A stretch of DNA of 64,000 nucleotides from Trifolium pratense. Taxonomy: Eukaryota; Streptophyta; Magnoliopsida; Fabales; Fabaceae. Location of the stretch: NCBI RefSeq assembly GCF_020283565.1, contig NC_060064.1, forward strand, positions 12,234,337 to 12,298,336. Reading direction: 5' to 3'. This document shows positions 26,001-38,032 of the stretch, piece after piece. How positions within the stretch are numbered: position 1 is the first letter of the stretch; every line of letters begins with the position of its first letter. The position numbers and the translations under genes were made by a program. The notes beneath the pieces are model-generated. The model saw only the letters and a program-made list of their open reading frames with translations. It searched no databases and was not told the origin of the DNA.

Positions 26001-29000
26001 TTCCAATTCTCGTTTGATTATGCGTGTACTCTTTTTGATATAATTTGTCATTCAATAAATTTGCTATCGTTGTTAAAAATAAAAAGAATATTGAGATATT
26101 CGTTGACCCATTTTTGCAGTGAGCTTATTTCTGTTTTTTGGATATTTGAAACAATTTACAATTCTTGATGATAATGAATAAGAATGATAATGGCTACAGA
26201 TACATAGGTCAAATTTTTTGATGAGTCGTTCTTTATTAGTTTTTATATTTGGACTTTGAATGTACGACACAAATTTAATTTTGTGTACCTGTTCTTATGT
26301 TGTGTGGTTTTGTCCAAATAGTGATGTTCTTTCATCATACAATGGAGCTTCAAGTTTTGGTTTGCATATTTCATTTTAAAGCGTATTTTCTTAATATTTC
26401 ATCTGGTGTTATAATTTTCTTTCTCTTGTTTGATCTTCCGATTTTGTATTCTGGTTTTTTCTTCTGGTCTTTTGATTGAGGTTTCATTTGGTTCTGGCTT
26501 TGATATATGTTAATTGAAAAATGACGGTGTTTTCTGTAGTGCAGTGTGTTTTGAAACAATAAAAAAACGATGTTGTTTTCTGGCTTTGATAAATTTGAGT
26601 TGTTTTCTCAGGTTTATTTTGGAACCTCTACTTGTAATGCGAATTACTTTCATTTCATTTCATTTTTTATCAGTCGATTCTTATTGTCTAGTCTTCTGGA
26701 TTTTCTCCTTTATGATTTATTAATACTAATTTTTTCTTATGAATGTTCACGTACTTCCTGTTCAGCCTATAATGTGTGGCTTGCAAGGGATCCAGTGGCA
26801 GGAAGAGGTTCACATACTTCCTTCCCAGCCTTGGGATAAAACAATTGATTTACTTACATGTGTGTATTTGTTTTAGGATAGTGTTGAAAGCGAAAATTGG
26901 GATAAAACAATTGAATTACTTACATGTGTGGCTTGCAAATTGGTTGGAAATTTGGTCAACTCTTCTAAGAATCTTTATATTTCAGTCTTTTTTTGATACT
27001 CAGCATATATTTTTTTCAGTTCCTGATTTTTCTTTGTGGGTGTTACAGGGGAGAGAGCCTATAAATATGTGCTTTACTGTGGAACCCATGGCAAACAGAG
27101 GCTCAATGTTTTTATTTTTACTTGGTTACTTTGGTCTCCTGATGTTGAGGTTTGATTTGGTTCATATTTTAATGTTCTTCGATCGTGTACAAGCTGGTGT
27201 TGAAGTTTTTGAAATTTTTACTTGGTTACACTGGAGTGTTGAAGTTTTTATTCGTTTTTGTAACCAGAACCCGAGTACTCTAACAAAGATTAGAAGATTT
27301 TTGAATGACTCTTTTATCTTTCCCAAGATGAGGAATTTTGGACAACTTGGTTATATAAACCTGATTCTGACTATTTGTTTGTTAGCGATAACTTAACTTT
27401 GCCCGGGGAGGTTTCTAAATCTTCTTTACTGTTTTGTTGTTTTTATTATGATTAGTGATTTATGATGATGATACACCTAATAAGATACCCTCTTCATTAC
27501 AGTGGCCAAAGGACTCCTCATTAGGTGGAAGCCAAAATTGTATTATTTAATATGGCTACATGATCTTGCAAATTGGATGGAATGTTGGTCAACTTTTCTA
27601 AGAATCTTTACATTTCAGTCTTTTTTTTTATACTCAACATATACTTTTGTTAGTTCCTGAGTTTTCTTTATGGGTGTTGCAGGGGAGAGAGCCTATAAAT
27701 ATGTGGTTCACAATGGAACCCATGGCATGGCAGACAGAGGCTCACTGATGTTGAGGTTTGATTTGGTTCATATTTTAATGTTTTGTGCCTACTATGGATT
27801 GTTTGGGTTTTAATTAATAGCTGATCTTCTAGTTCTCATTTGATTATATGGGTACTCTTTATGATATAATTTGTCATTCAATAAATTTGCTATCGCTGTT
27901 AAAAATAAAAAGAATATTGAGATATTCGTTGATCCAGTTTTGCAATGAGCTTATTTCTGATTTTTCGATATCTGGAACAATTTGCAATTCTTGATGATAA
28001 TATAAGAATGATAATGGCTACATACATAGATCAAATTTCTTTGATGAGTCATTCTCTATTATTTTATTTTTGAGATTAGAATGTAAGACACAAATTGAAT
28101 TGTGTACTTGTTCTTATGCAGTGTGGTTTTGTCAAAATAATGATGTTCTTTCATTATAGCATGGAGCCTCAAGTTTTGGTTGCATATTTCATTTTGAAGC
28201 ATGTTTTCTTGATATTATTTCATCTGGTGTTATAATTTTCTTTCACTTGTTTGATCTTCTGACTTTGTATTCTGGTTCTTTTTTTCCTGGTTTTTTTATT
28301 GTGAGGTTTGATACATGTTAATTGAAAAACGACATTGTTTTCTATAGTGCGGTGTGTTTTGAAACAATAACATTTGAGTAGTATCAAGCCTCAGGTTTAT
28401 TTTGGAACCTCTACTTGGAATGCAAATTATTTTCATTTCATTTATTATTTGCCGATTCTTATTGTTCTGGATTTGTTTCTTTATGATTTACTATTAATAC
28501 TTATTTTTTCTTATGAATGTTCACGTACTTCCCGTTCAGCCTATATAATGTGTGGCTTGGAAGGGATCCAGTGGCAGGAAGAGGTTCACATACTTCCTTC
28601 CCAGCCTTGGGATAAAACAATTGATTTACTTACATGTGTGTATTTGTTTTAGGATAGTGTTGAAAGCGAAAATTGGGATAAAACAATTGAATTACTTACA
28701 TGTGTGGCTTGCAAATTGGTTGGAAATTTGGTCAACTCTTCTAAGAATCTTTATATTTCAGTCTTTTTTTGATACTCAGCATATATTTTTTTCAGTTCCT
28801 GAGTTTTCTTTGTGGGTGTTACAGGGGAGAGAGCCTATAAATATGTGTTTTACTGTGGAACCCATGGCAAACAGAGGCTCAATGTTTTTATTTTTACTTG
28901 GTTACTTTGGTCTCCTGATGTTGAGGTTTGATTTGGTTCATATTTTAATGTTCTTCGATCGTGTACAAGCTGGTGTTGAAGTTTTTGAAATTTTTACTTG

Positions 29001-29352
29001 GTTACACTGGAGTGTTGAAGTTTTTATTCGTTTTTGTAACCAGAACCCGAGTACTCTAACAAAGATTAGAAGATTTTTGAATGACTCTTTTATCTTTCCC
29101 AAGATGAGGAATTTTGGACAACTTGGTTATATAAACCTGATTCTGACTATTTGTTTGTTAGCGATAACTTAACTTTGCCCGGGGAGGTTTCTAAATCTTC
29201 TTTACTGTTTTGTTGTTTTTATTATGATTAGTGATTTATGATGATGATACACCTAATAAGATACCCTTTTCATTACAGTGGCCAAAGGACTCCTCATTAG
29301 GTGGAAGCCAAAATTGTATTATTTAATATGGCTACATGATCTTGCAAATTGG
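20067..29352. repeat. Long tandem segment, copy 3 (complete 9,286-bp unit)
   Basis: This is the only copy with both boundaries of the duplicated unit visible. Its left end matches the start of copy 2 (8938 onward) and its right end at 29352 matches the last bases of copy 1 (8940). It contains TIP1 fragment copy 3, the 35-bp pair at 25023-25092 and two 1,776-bp units. Unlike copy 1 it continues past 29352 into a third partial 1,776-bp unit, so copy 3 is the best candidate for the ancestral context. Confidence 0.88.
22062..22322 (-). pseudogene. TIP1-type aquaporin 3' fragment, copy 3
   Basis: The translated tail is the same as in the other two copies: GASMNPAV loop, last helix with the WVYC change, and an ending PVTDY plus stop. 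The identical breakpoint shows it arose by segmental duplication. It is antisense to the T-rich array, so any array transcript from the plus strand would be antisense to TIP1 mRNA over about 260 bases. Confidence 0.9.
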
Positions 29353-30318
29353 ATGGAATGTTGGTCAACTTTTCTAAGAATCTTTACATTTCAGTCTTTT
29401 TTTTTATACTCAACATATACTTTTGTTAGTTCCTGAGTTTTCTTTATGGGTGTTGCAGGGGAGAGAGCCTATAAATATGTGGTTCACAATGGAACCCATG
29501 GCATGGCAGACAGAGGCTCACTGATGTTGAGGTTTGATTTGGTTCATATTTTAATGTTTTGTGCCTACTATGGATTGTTTGGGTTTTAATTAATAGCTGA
29601 TCTTCTAGTTCTCATTTGATTATATGGGTACTCTTTATGATATAATTTGTCATTCAATAAATTTGCTATCGCTGTTAAAAATAAAAAGAATATTGAGATA
29701 TTCGTTGATCCAGTTTTGCAATGAGCTTATTTCTGATTTTTCGATATCTGGAACAATTTGCAATTCTTGATGATAATATAAGAATGATAATGGCTACATA
29801 CATAGATCAAATTTCTTTGATGAGTCATTCTCTATTATTTTATTTTTGAGATTAGAATGTAAGACACAAATTGAATTGTGTACTTGTTCTTATGCAGTGT
29901 GGTTTTGTCAAAATAATGATGTTCTTTCATTATAGCATGGAGCCTCAAGTTTTGGTTGCATATTTCATTTTGAAGCATGTTTTCTTGATATTATTTCATC
30001 TGGTGTTATAATTTTCTTTCACTTGTTTGATCTTCTGACTTTGTATTCTGGTTCTTTTTTTCCTGGTTTTTTGATTGTGAGGTTTGATACATGTTAATTG
30101 AAAAACGACATTGTTTTCTATAGTGCGGTGTGTTTTGAAACAATAACATTTGAGTAGTATCAAGCCTCAGGTTTATTTTGGAACCTCTACTTGGAATGCA
30201 AATTATTTTCATTTCATTTATTATTTGCCGATTCTTATTGTTCTGGATTTGTTTCTTTATGATTTACTATTAATACTTATTTTTTCTTATGAATGTTCAC
30301 GTACTTCCCGTTCAGCCT
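26737..30318. repeat. 1,776-bp repeats in and beyond copy 3 (two units plus a partial third)
   Basis: Near-identical blocks are 26737-27576 and about 28511-29352 (the 206-codon frame lies at 26776 and 28552). The left part of the period, 27577-28510, recurs at 29353-30318. All three junctions fall at CTTGCAAATTGG. The phrase GGATGGAATGTTGG after the joint is shared by both copy 3 repeats, whereas copy 1 has GGATGGAATTTTGG, showing local homogenisation. After about 30318 the sequence changes to an older module starting AAAATGTGTGGCTTGC. Confidence 0.82.
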
Positions 30319-33300
30319 AAAATGTGTGGCTTGCTAGGGATCCTGTGGTAAGAAGAGGATCACACACTTTCTGCTCAGCCTTGGGATAGTGTTAAGAGCA
30401 TGCGTACGAAGCATTTAAGATTCTTGACAAGCTTGGTTTGGAACTGTTTTGTTCTGTTGATTTGCCACTTCCTTTTGTTAGAAATTTTTTCTTGCCATTA
30501 TTTAGGAAATGGTTGTTTTGGCATACTTTCTTCACTCGTGTTTATCCATTTTGCATACTTTCTTCACTGGTATGTAGAACATTTTGCATTTCTTGATTAA
30601 ATGGTTAAGAACGTAGAACATATCTAGATAATTCTGGATTGAGTCTTTCTTTATCATTTCTATGTCTTTGCTTTGATGGCAAGACATACAAATTGAACAG
30701 TGAAAATGTTTTTCTGCCGCGCACGGATTCATCAGAGCATGGAGCCTAGAGTTTTAATTTGGTGATCCCTATTAAATTTTTTCTGTTTCAATCTTTATCA
30801 ATTCTTAGAGCATATATTTTATGATTTGTTATTTATTCTTTGGTGTTGCAGGAGAGGATATGATTTTGATTTACATGTCGATATGCTTTTCTCAAAATTT
30901 CACACAATTAAGCATCTCTTGACTCTTCTTTTACTCATAAAGATTTTGTTTTGTATAATTTTTTGATATAACTCTTTGTATGATAGTCGAGAGATGAGTT
31001 TCTCTGTTTTGCAGCGTGCTAAAAAGTTTCGATGTCCAGAATGATCTTCTGATCAGGGACTTGGTTTGGAGGACTATGCTACTGTTCTTTCTTTCTTTCG
31101 TTTTTTTTTTTGGTCAAGTACTCTTCTTTCTTCATTCATAGATTTTTTTTTCTACACCTATTCTTCTCAACCTTGTTAACTTTTTTTTTTTTTTTTTATT
31201 GTAAGTGGAGAAATTAAAGATGAGTGCGCCTGATTGCTGGGATTAATTTGGCAATGTGAGTTTATATTTGAACATCTCTACACACGCTTCTTGATTATTC
31301 TTTGAAAGCTTGGAAGAGATTATCAGATAACGGAGATTCATTATTGGGATATAATTGGTCTTTTTTTAATAATGTTTATATGTATTTGTTCCTGAATAAT
31401 TGTTCTTTGATTATGTACAGGCTGGTGTTGAAGTTTTCGTGTTTCTTCCAGTTTTGAAGGTTTTATTTGCTGAGTACTACTCTAGCAAAGATAAAGATAT
31501 AAGTCTGGATGGAAATTTGGTCAACTATTCTAAGAATCTTTACATTTCAGTCTTTTTTTTATACTTAGCATATACTTCTGTCAGTTCCTGAGTTTTCTTT
31601 CTGGGTGGTGCATGGAAGAGAGCCTATAAATATTTGTTATGGAACCCATGGCAGACAGAGGCTCACTGTTTTTTTTTTTACTTGGTTACTTTGGTCTCCT
31701 GTGTTGAGGTTTGATTTGGTTCATATTTTAATGATCTGCGCCTACTATGAATTGTTTGTGTTTTAATTAATTACTCTTCCAATTCTCATTTGATTATATG
31801 TGTACTCTTTTTGATATAACTTGTCATTCAATAAATTTGCTATCGCTGTTAAAAATAAAAAGAATATTGAGATATTCGTTGATCTAGTTTTGCAATGAGC
31901 TTATTTCTGATTTTTCGATATCTGGAACAATTTGCAATTCTTGATGATAATATTAGAATGATAATGGCTACATACATAGATCAAATTTCTTTGATGAGTC
32001 ATTCTCTATTATTTTATTTTTGAGATTGGAATGTAAGACACAAATTGAATTGTGTACTTGTTCTTATGCAGTGTGGTTTTGTCAAAATAATGATGTTCTT
32101 TCATTATAGCATGGAGCCTCAAGTTTTGGTTGCATATTTCATTTTGAAGCATGTTTTCTTGATATTATTTCATCTGGTGTTATAATTTTCTTTCACTTGT
32201 TTGATCTTCTGACTTTGTATTCTGGTTCTTTTTTTCCTGGTTTTTTGATTGTGAGGTTTGATACATGTTAATTGAAAAACGACATTGTTTTCTATAGTGC
32301 GGTGTGTTTTGAAACAATAACATTTGAGTAGTATCAAGCCTCAGGTTTATTTTGGAACCTCTACTTGGAATGCAAATTATTTTCATTTCATTTATTATTT
32401 GCCGATTCTTATTGTTCTGGATTTGTTTCTTTATGATTTACTATTAATACTTATTTTTTCTTATGAATGTTCACGTACTTCCCGTTCAGCCTAAAATGTG
32501 TGGCTTGCTAGGGATCCTGTGGTAAGAAGAGGATCACACACTTTCTGCTCAGCCTTGGGATAGTGTTAAGAGCATGCGTAAGAAGCATTTAAGATTCTTG
32601 ACAAGCTTGGTTTGGAACTGTTTTGTTCTGTTGATTTGCCACTTCCTTTTGTTAGAAATTTTTTCTTGCCATTATTTAGGAAATGGTTGTTTTGGCATAC
32701 TTTCTTCACTCGTGTTTATCCATTTTGCATACTTTCTTCACTGGTATGTAGAACATTTTGCATTTCTTGATTAAATGGTTAAGAACGTAGAACATATCTA
32801 GATAATTCTGGATTGAGTCTTTCTTTATCATTTCTATGTCTTTGCTTTGATGGCAAGACATACAAATTGAACAGTGAAAATGTTTTTCTGCCGCGCACGG
32901 ATTCATCAGAGCATGGAGCCTAGAGTTTTAATTTGGTGATCCCTATTAAATTTTTTCTGTTTCAATCTTTATCAATTCTTAGAGCATATATTTTATGATT
33001 TGTTATTTATTCTTTGGTGTTGCAGGAGAGGATATGATTTTGATTTACATGTCGATATGCTTTTCTCAAAATTTCACACAATTAAGCATCTCTTGACTCT
33101 TCTTTTACTCATAAAGATTTTGTTTTGTATAATTTTTTGATATAACTCTTTGTATGATAGTCGAGAGATGAGTTTCTCTGTTTTGCAGCGTGCTAAAAAG
33201 TTTCGATGTCCAGAATGATCTTCTGATCAGGGACTTGGTTTGGAGGACTATGCTACTGTTCTTTCTTTCTTTCGTTTTTTTTTTTGGTCAAGTACTCTTC

Positions 33301-34005
33301 TTTCTTCATTCATAGATTTTTTTTTCTACACCTATTCTTCTCAACCTTGTTAACTTTTTTTTTTTTTTTTTATTGTAAGTGGAGAAATTAAAGATGAGTG
33401 CGCCTGATTGCTGGGATTAATTTGGCAATGTGAGTTTATATTTGAACATCTCTACACACGCTTCTTGATTATTCTTTGAAAGCTTGGAAGAGATTATCAG
33501 ATAACGGAGATTCATTATTGGGATATAATTGGTCTTTTTTTAATAATGTTTATATGTATTTGTTCCTGAATAATTGTTCTTTGATTATGTACAGGCTGGT
33601 GTTGAAGTTTTCGTGTTTCTTCCAGTTTTGAAGGTTTTATTTGCTGAGTACTACTCTAGCAAAGATAAAGATATAAGTCTGGATGGAAATTTGGTCAACT
33701 ATTCTAAGAATCTTTACATTTCAGTCTTTTTTTTATACTTAGCATATACTTCTGTCAGTTCCTGAGTTTTCTTTCTGGGTGGTGCATGGAAGAGAGCCTA
33801 TAAATATTTGTTATGGAACCCATGGCAGACAGAGGCTCACTGTTTTTTTTTTTACTTGGTTACTTTGGTCTCCTGTGTTGAGGTTTGATTTGGTTCATAT
33901 TTTAATGATCTGCGCCTACTATGAATTGTTTGTGTTTTAATTAATTACTCTTCCAATTCTCATTTGATTATATGTGTACTCTTTTTGATATAACTTGTCA
34001 TTCAA
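29658..34005. repeat. Tandem pair, period 2,174 bp
   Basis: Blocks 29658-31831 and 31832-34005 align at a constant offset of 2,174 with very few differences (for example one codon in the frame at 30400 against 32574). The junction lies in a stretch of more than 40 bp around ATAAATTTGCTATCGCTG that also occurs at both outer borders, as expected from unequal crossing-over between pre-existing module copies. Both blocks contain a poly(T) tract of over 15 bases (around 31180 and 33355). No coding gene is recognised. Confidence 0.9.
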
Positions 34006-35401
34006 TAAATTTGCTATCGCTGTTAAAAATAAAAAGAATATTGAGATATTCGTTGCTCCATGTTTCGGTGAGCTAATTTCTGATTTTTGAATATCTGGAA
34101 CAATTTGCAATTCTCGATGATAATATAATAAGAATGATTATATAGGTGAAATTTCTTCGATGAGTCGTTCTCTATTATTTTTTTGTTGAGCTTTGAATAT
34201 TTTTGAGTTTTGAATCTAAGACACAAATTGAATTGTGTACCTGTTCTTATGCAGTGTGGTTTGTCAAAATAATGATGTTCTATCATAATAGCATGGAGCC
34301 TAAAATTTTGGTTTGCATATTTCATTTTAAAGCATATTTTTCTTGATATTTTAGTTCATCTGGTGTTATAATTTTCTTTCTCTTGTTTGATCTTCTGACT
34401 TTGTATTCTGATTCTTTTTTTCTGGTCTATTCATTGAGAGATATGTGTCTATCCATTTTGCAGCAAGATGAAGTCTTTGGATATGTAGAACATATGAGAT
34501 TCTTGATTAAATGGTTAAGAACGGAGAACATATCCAGATAATTCTTCAATGAGTCATTCTTTATCATTTCTATTTCTTTACTTTGATGGCAAGACATACA
34601 AATTGAACGGTGAAAATGTTTTCCTGCAGCGCACCGCTTCTTCAAAGCATGGAGCCTAGAGTTTTGATTTGGTGATCTCCAGTAAATTCTTTCTTTTTTT
34701 TGTACAATTTCTATATTTCTTTATTTGTTATTTTTTCTATTTGGTTTTGCTAGGAGGAGATGTGATCTATATGTACAAACAAGTCCTTATGGTTCTATCC
34801 TCCTCCTGTTTTCTCACTTTTTTTTCCTTGGTTACTCTGGTATATGCCGAGGTTTGATTTGTTTCTTGCTGGCTTCTACTAATGATTTGTACCAATTGTT
34901 CTTTGAATTCTCATTTGATTATATATATATATATATATATATAGTTTTTAATGATAGCTCCTACTAATGATTTGTACCAATTGTTCTTTAAAGCGAGTTA
35001 ATTTCTGGATATTCCTTTATGATTTACCATTAATACTTATTTTTTCTTTTGAATGTTCACATACTTCCCGTTCAGCCTATAATGTGTGGCTTTCTGGGAT
35101 CCAGTGGCAGGAAGAGGTAACATACTTTGTGCTCAGCCTTGGGATAAAACAATTGTTTTACTTACATGTGTGTATTTGTTTTGGGATAGTGTTGGAGCAT
35201 GAGTGTGAAGATTCCAGAGTAAATCTCTTTGCCATCCCCAAGGATGAGGAATTCTTGACAAGCCTGGTTTGGCACTTTTTGTCTTGTTGATTTGCCACTT
35301 CCTTTGTTATAATTTATTGTTCATATCAATTTTCAACTGCCATGCTTAATGTTGCTTCCTTTGTTTTATAAATAAGTTAATGATGGTTTCACTTAATTTG
35401 A

Positions 35402-35423
35402 ATATATATATATATATATATAT
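35402..35423. repeat. AT microsatellite
   Basis: About eleven AT dinucleotides directly adjoin the duplicated fragment at 35480-35600. A second run of similar length is at 34921-34942. Confidence 0.95.
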
Positions 35424-35479
35424 CAGGTTAAGTTCAAAACAAAAATAGAAATAAACTAAAACTAAACAAAAATAATACC

Positions 35480-35600
35480 AAATTGGTATTGTAATCCTTG
35501 CAAGCTCCTCAATGATCCGCTGGTTTACTCCAACCAGTGCATTATTGTCCAATATGATATTATATCCCACTATATACAAAAGGATTTGGTAGATAGGTAA
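35480..35600 (-). pseudogene. Unrecognised coding-like fragment, first of two
   Basis: The minus strand encodes a fragment containing IILDNNALVGVNQRIIEELA. A related fragment on the minus strand at 43620-43735 reads IILDNNALFGVNKQIIEELA. Amino-acid identity is high and several differences are conservative, which suggests descent from a real exon. I do not recognise the family. The surrounding 35.4-36.2 kb and 43.6-44.07 kb are paralogous beyond the coding-like part, so both arose from one duplication. Confidence 0.45.
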
Positions 35601-38032
35601 ACAGAGAGAGTGATTGATTGTAAAATTGATATATTATACAAAAGGGTTATAGTGTTCTTCATCCTCTTGAAATACTCAAGACAACAGTAAATCTTATGTT
35701 TTCCATTTTTCGCTTTTATTTTCCAATTTTTTCCTTGAGGAAATTTTCAATGACACTTTTGACATATGATGAGACATCTCATTTATTTTTTAATGAATGC
35801 AACAAAATGTACTAGAGGAGTGTCGGCAGCAGCAGACTCTGATACATCTCCATCAAAAGCAACAAGAGTAACAATGGGCCAGCGTCGAAAGCAACAATGA
35901 GCCGCATCTCCATCAAAACCTTAAAGCATTAGGTATATGGACAATTGCATAATTTGAGAGGAATTCTTGTTCCCTGCAATTCTGATCAGCGACTTGGTTT
36001 GGAGAATTATGCAACTATTATTATTTTTTTCATGGTTTATTCTACACCTATTTTTCACAGCGTAATTTTGTTGTACATGCTGGTGTTAACAGGGTTACGT
36101 GGATTTGGTGTATTTCATAAGTGTCGTTTCTCAAACGTACTGCAACATGTTAATTTTGCTGTCCGAAGTGGAGAAATTGGATATGAGTGCTTCTGGAATA
36201 TGTTATATATTTTTAATTGTTGCTTGGCTTAATTGGGCATGATTATCATTATTCATCATTGCCATTGGTCATGCTCATGTTTTTTAATATGTTTATGTAT
36301 TGTTTTCGAAGAATTGTTCTTAGCTTGTGGTCAGGCTGGTGTTGGAGTTTGTGTGTTTCAGTATCCGGAACCTGCTCTTCCCAAGATGAAGAATTTTGGA
36401 CGACTTGGTTACATCGTAAGTGTTGTTTGTTCTTAGGAGAGGTTTTCTATAATCTTCTTTTACTTTACTGGTTTCTTTTGTTATTTGTGATTTGGATGAT
36501 GTTGATGATGATACTCCTAAAAAGATATCTTTTTCATTACAGTGGCCCGGGACTCCTGTGTTAGGAGGAAGCCAAAATTATGTCACACATCATCTGCAGG
36601 CTTTAATTTAGTTATCTATCTGCAGACTCTTTACATTTCTGTCTATGTTTGATACTCAACATCTACTTTTGAGTTTTCTATGTGGGTGAAACAAGGGAGA
36701 TAGCCAATAAATTTGCTGGGTTGCCCGTGGAACCCATGGCAGGCGGAGGTTCTCATATTTCCTATTAAACTAGTCATATTTGAATGATCTGCAGCTACTA
36801 ATGAATTGTTTGGGTTTTAATTGATTTCTCTTCCAATTCTCGTTTGATCACGTGCACCTTTTGCTTATTGCTTTTAAAATAAAAAAAATTAAGATATTAG
36901 TTTATTCATTTTGTAGTGAGCTGATTTTTGATTTCTGGATATCTGGATGAATTTGCAATTCTTGATGATAATGGATACAAACGATAATAGCAGAGATACA
37001 TAGATCAAATTTCTTCAATGAGTCTTTCTTTATTATTTTTGATTTTGAGATTTGATCATAAGACACAAATTAAATTGTGAACCTATTTTTTTTGCAGTGT
37101 AGATTGTCAAAATAATGATCTTCTTTCATCATAGCCATGGAGCCACTTGTTTTTGTTTGTATATTTCTTTTTAAAGCATATATTTTCTTGATATTTTATT
37201 TCCTCTGGTATTGTGGGGACGATACTAATTTTCTTTCTCTTGTTTGATCTTCCGATTTTGTATTCTGATTTTTTTTTCCTTTCTTGTCTTTTGATTGTGA
37301 GGTTTGATTTGGTTCTGACTTTAATCCATGCTTGTTTTCTGCAGTGCAGTATGTTTTGAAACAACAACTTTTGATTAGTATCAAGCCTTCGGTTTATTTT
37401 GGTAACTCTACTTTGAATGCAAATTATTTTCGTTTCTTTTTTATCTGCCCAATTCTTGTTGTCTAGTCTTCTGGATTTGCTCCTCTATGATTTACCATTA
37501 ATACTTATTCTTTCTTATTAATATTGAAAACTATAGATGATTTGAGATTTTTTTGTTTGTTTTTGTTTTCGTATTTTGGGAGAGCTTGGCGGGCTTATCT
37601 TCGTTATGCTGATCTGTGACTTGGTTTGAAGAACTATGCTACTACTCTTTCTTCTTGGTTCTTTTTCTTCAATCTGTTTGTTACAGCCTAGTTTTAAAGT
37701 GTCTGTGCTTCATGATGGTGTGATGTGGTAATATTGATTTTTGTGTGTTGTTTATCAGATATCTGAGTATTAGGAGAGCTTTTAGAATGTATAATTTTGT
37801 TGTGGATCTGTCTTTTTCAAGGTGAGGAGTTGAATATTTTTGACTCTGCTGTACATCTCTTAGCTTGATTATTTTGTAAGTGTTCTGATACTTCATTCAC
37901 AATCATTCAATTTATAAGATATTATTGTAGTGAGATCGGTTAGCTCTTAAATTGGTGGAGCAAACTTGTATTGTACATAATATATTTTTGTTTCCCTTGC
38001 AAAGCTTCTTAAATCTCTTGGAACAAATGTAG

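Larger units (their letters stand above)
34006..38032. repeat. Diverged module array without recognisable gene
   Basis: T-rich modules continue, including GATCAGCGACTTGGTTTGGAGAATTATG at about 35988, a GTGGAACCCATGGCAGG motif near 36733, and the TGAGCTGATTT-type module at about 36915. AT microsatellites lie at 34921-34942 and 35402-35423. An unrelated-looking C- and A-rich insert with short internal repeats occupies about 35830-35930. The part 37690-38030 is not obviously modular and leads into the myosin-derived exons. Confidence 0.65.

Noticed and set aside
36480..36600. GATGATGAT plus downstream motifs as a box C/D snoRNA cluster
   Set aside because: No consistent box C/box D pair with terminal stems is found at snoRNA spacing across module copies; GATGAT runs vary like microsatellites.
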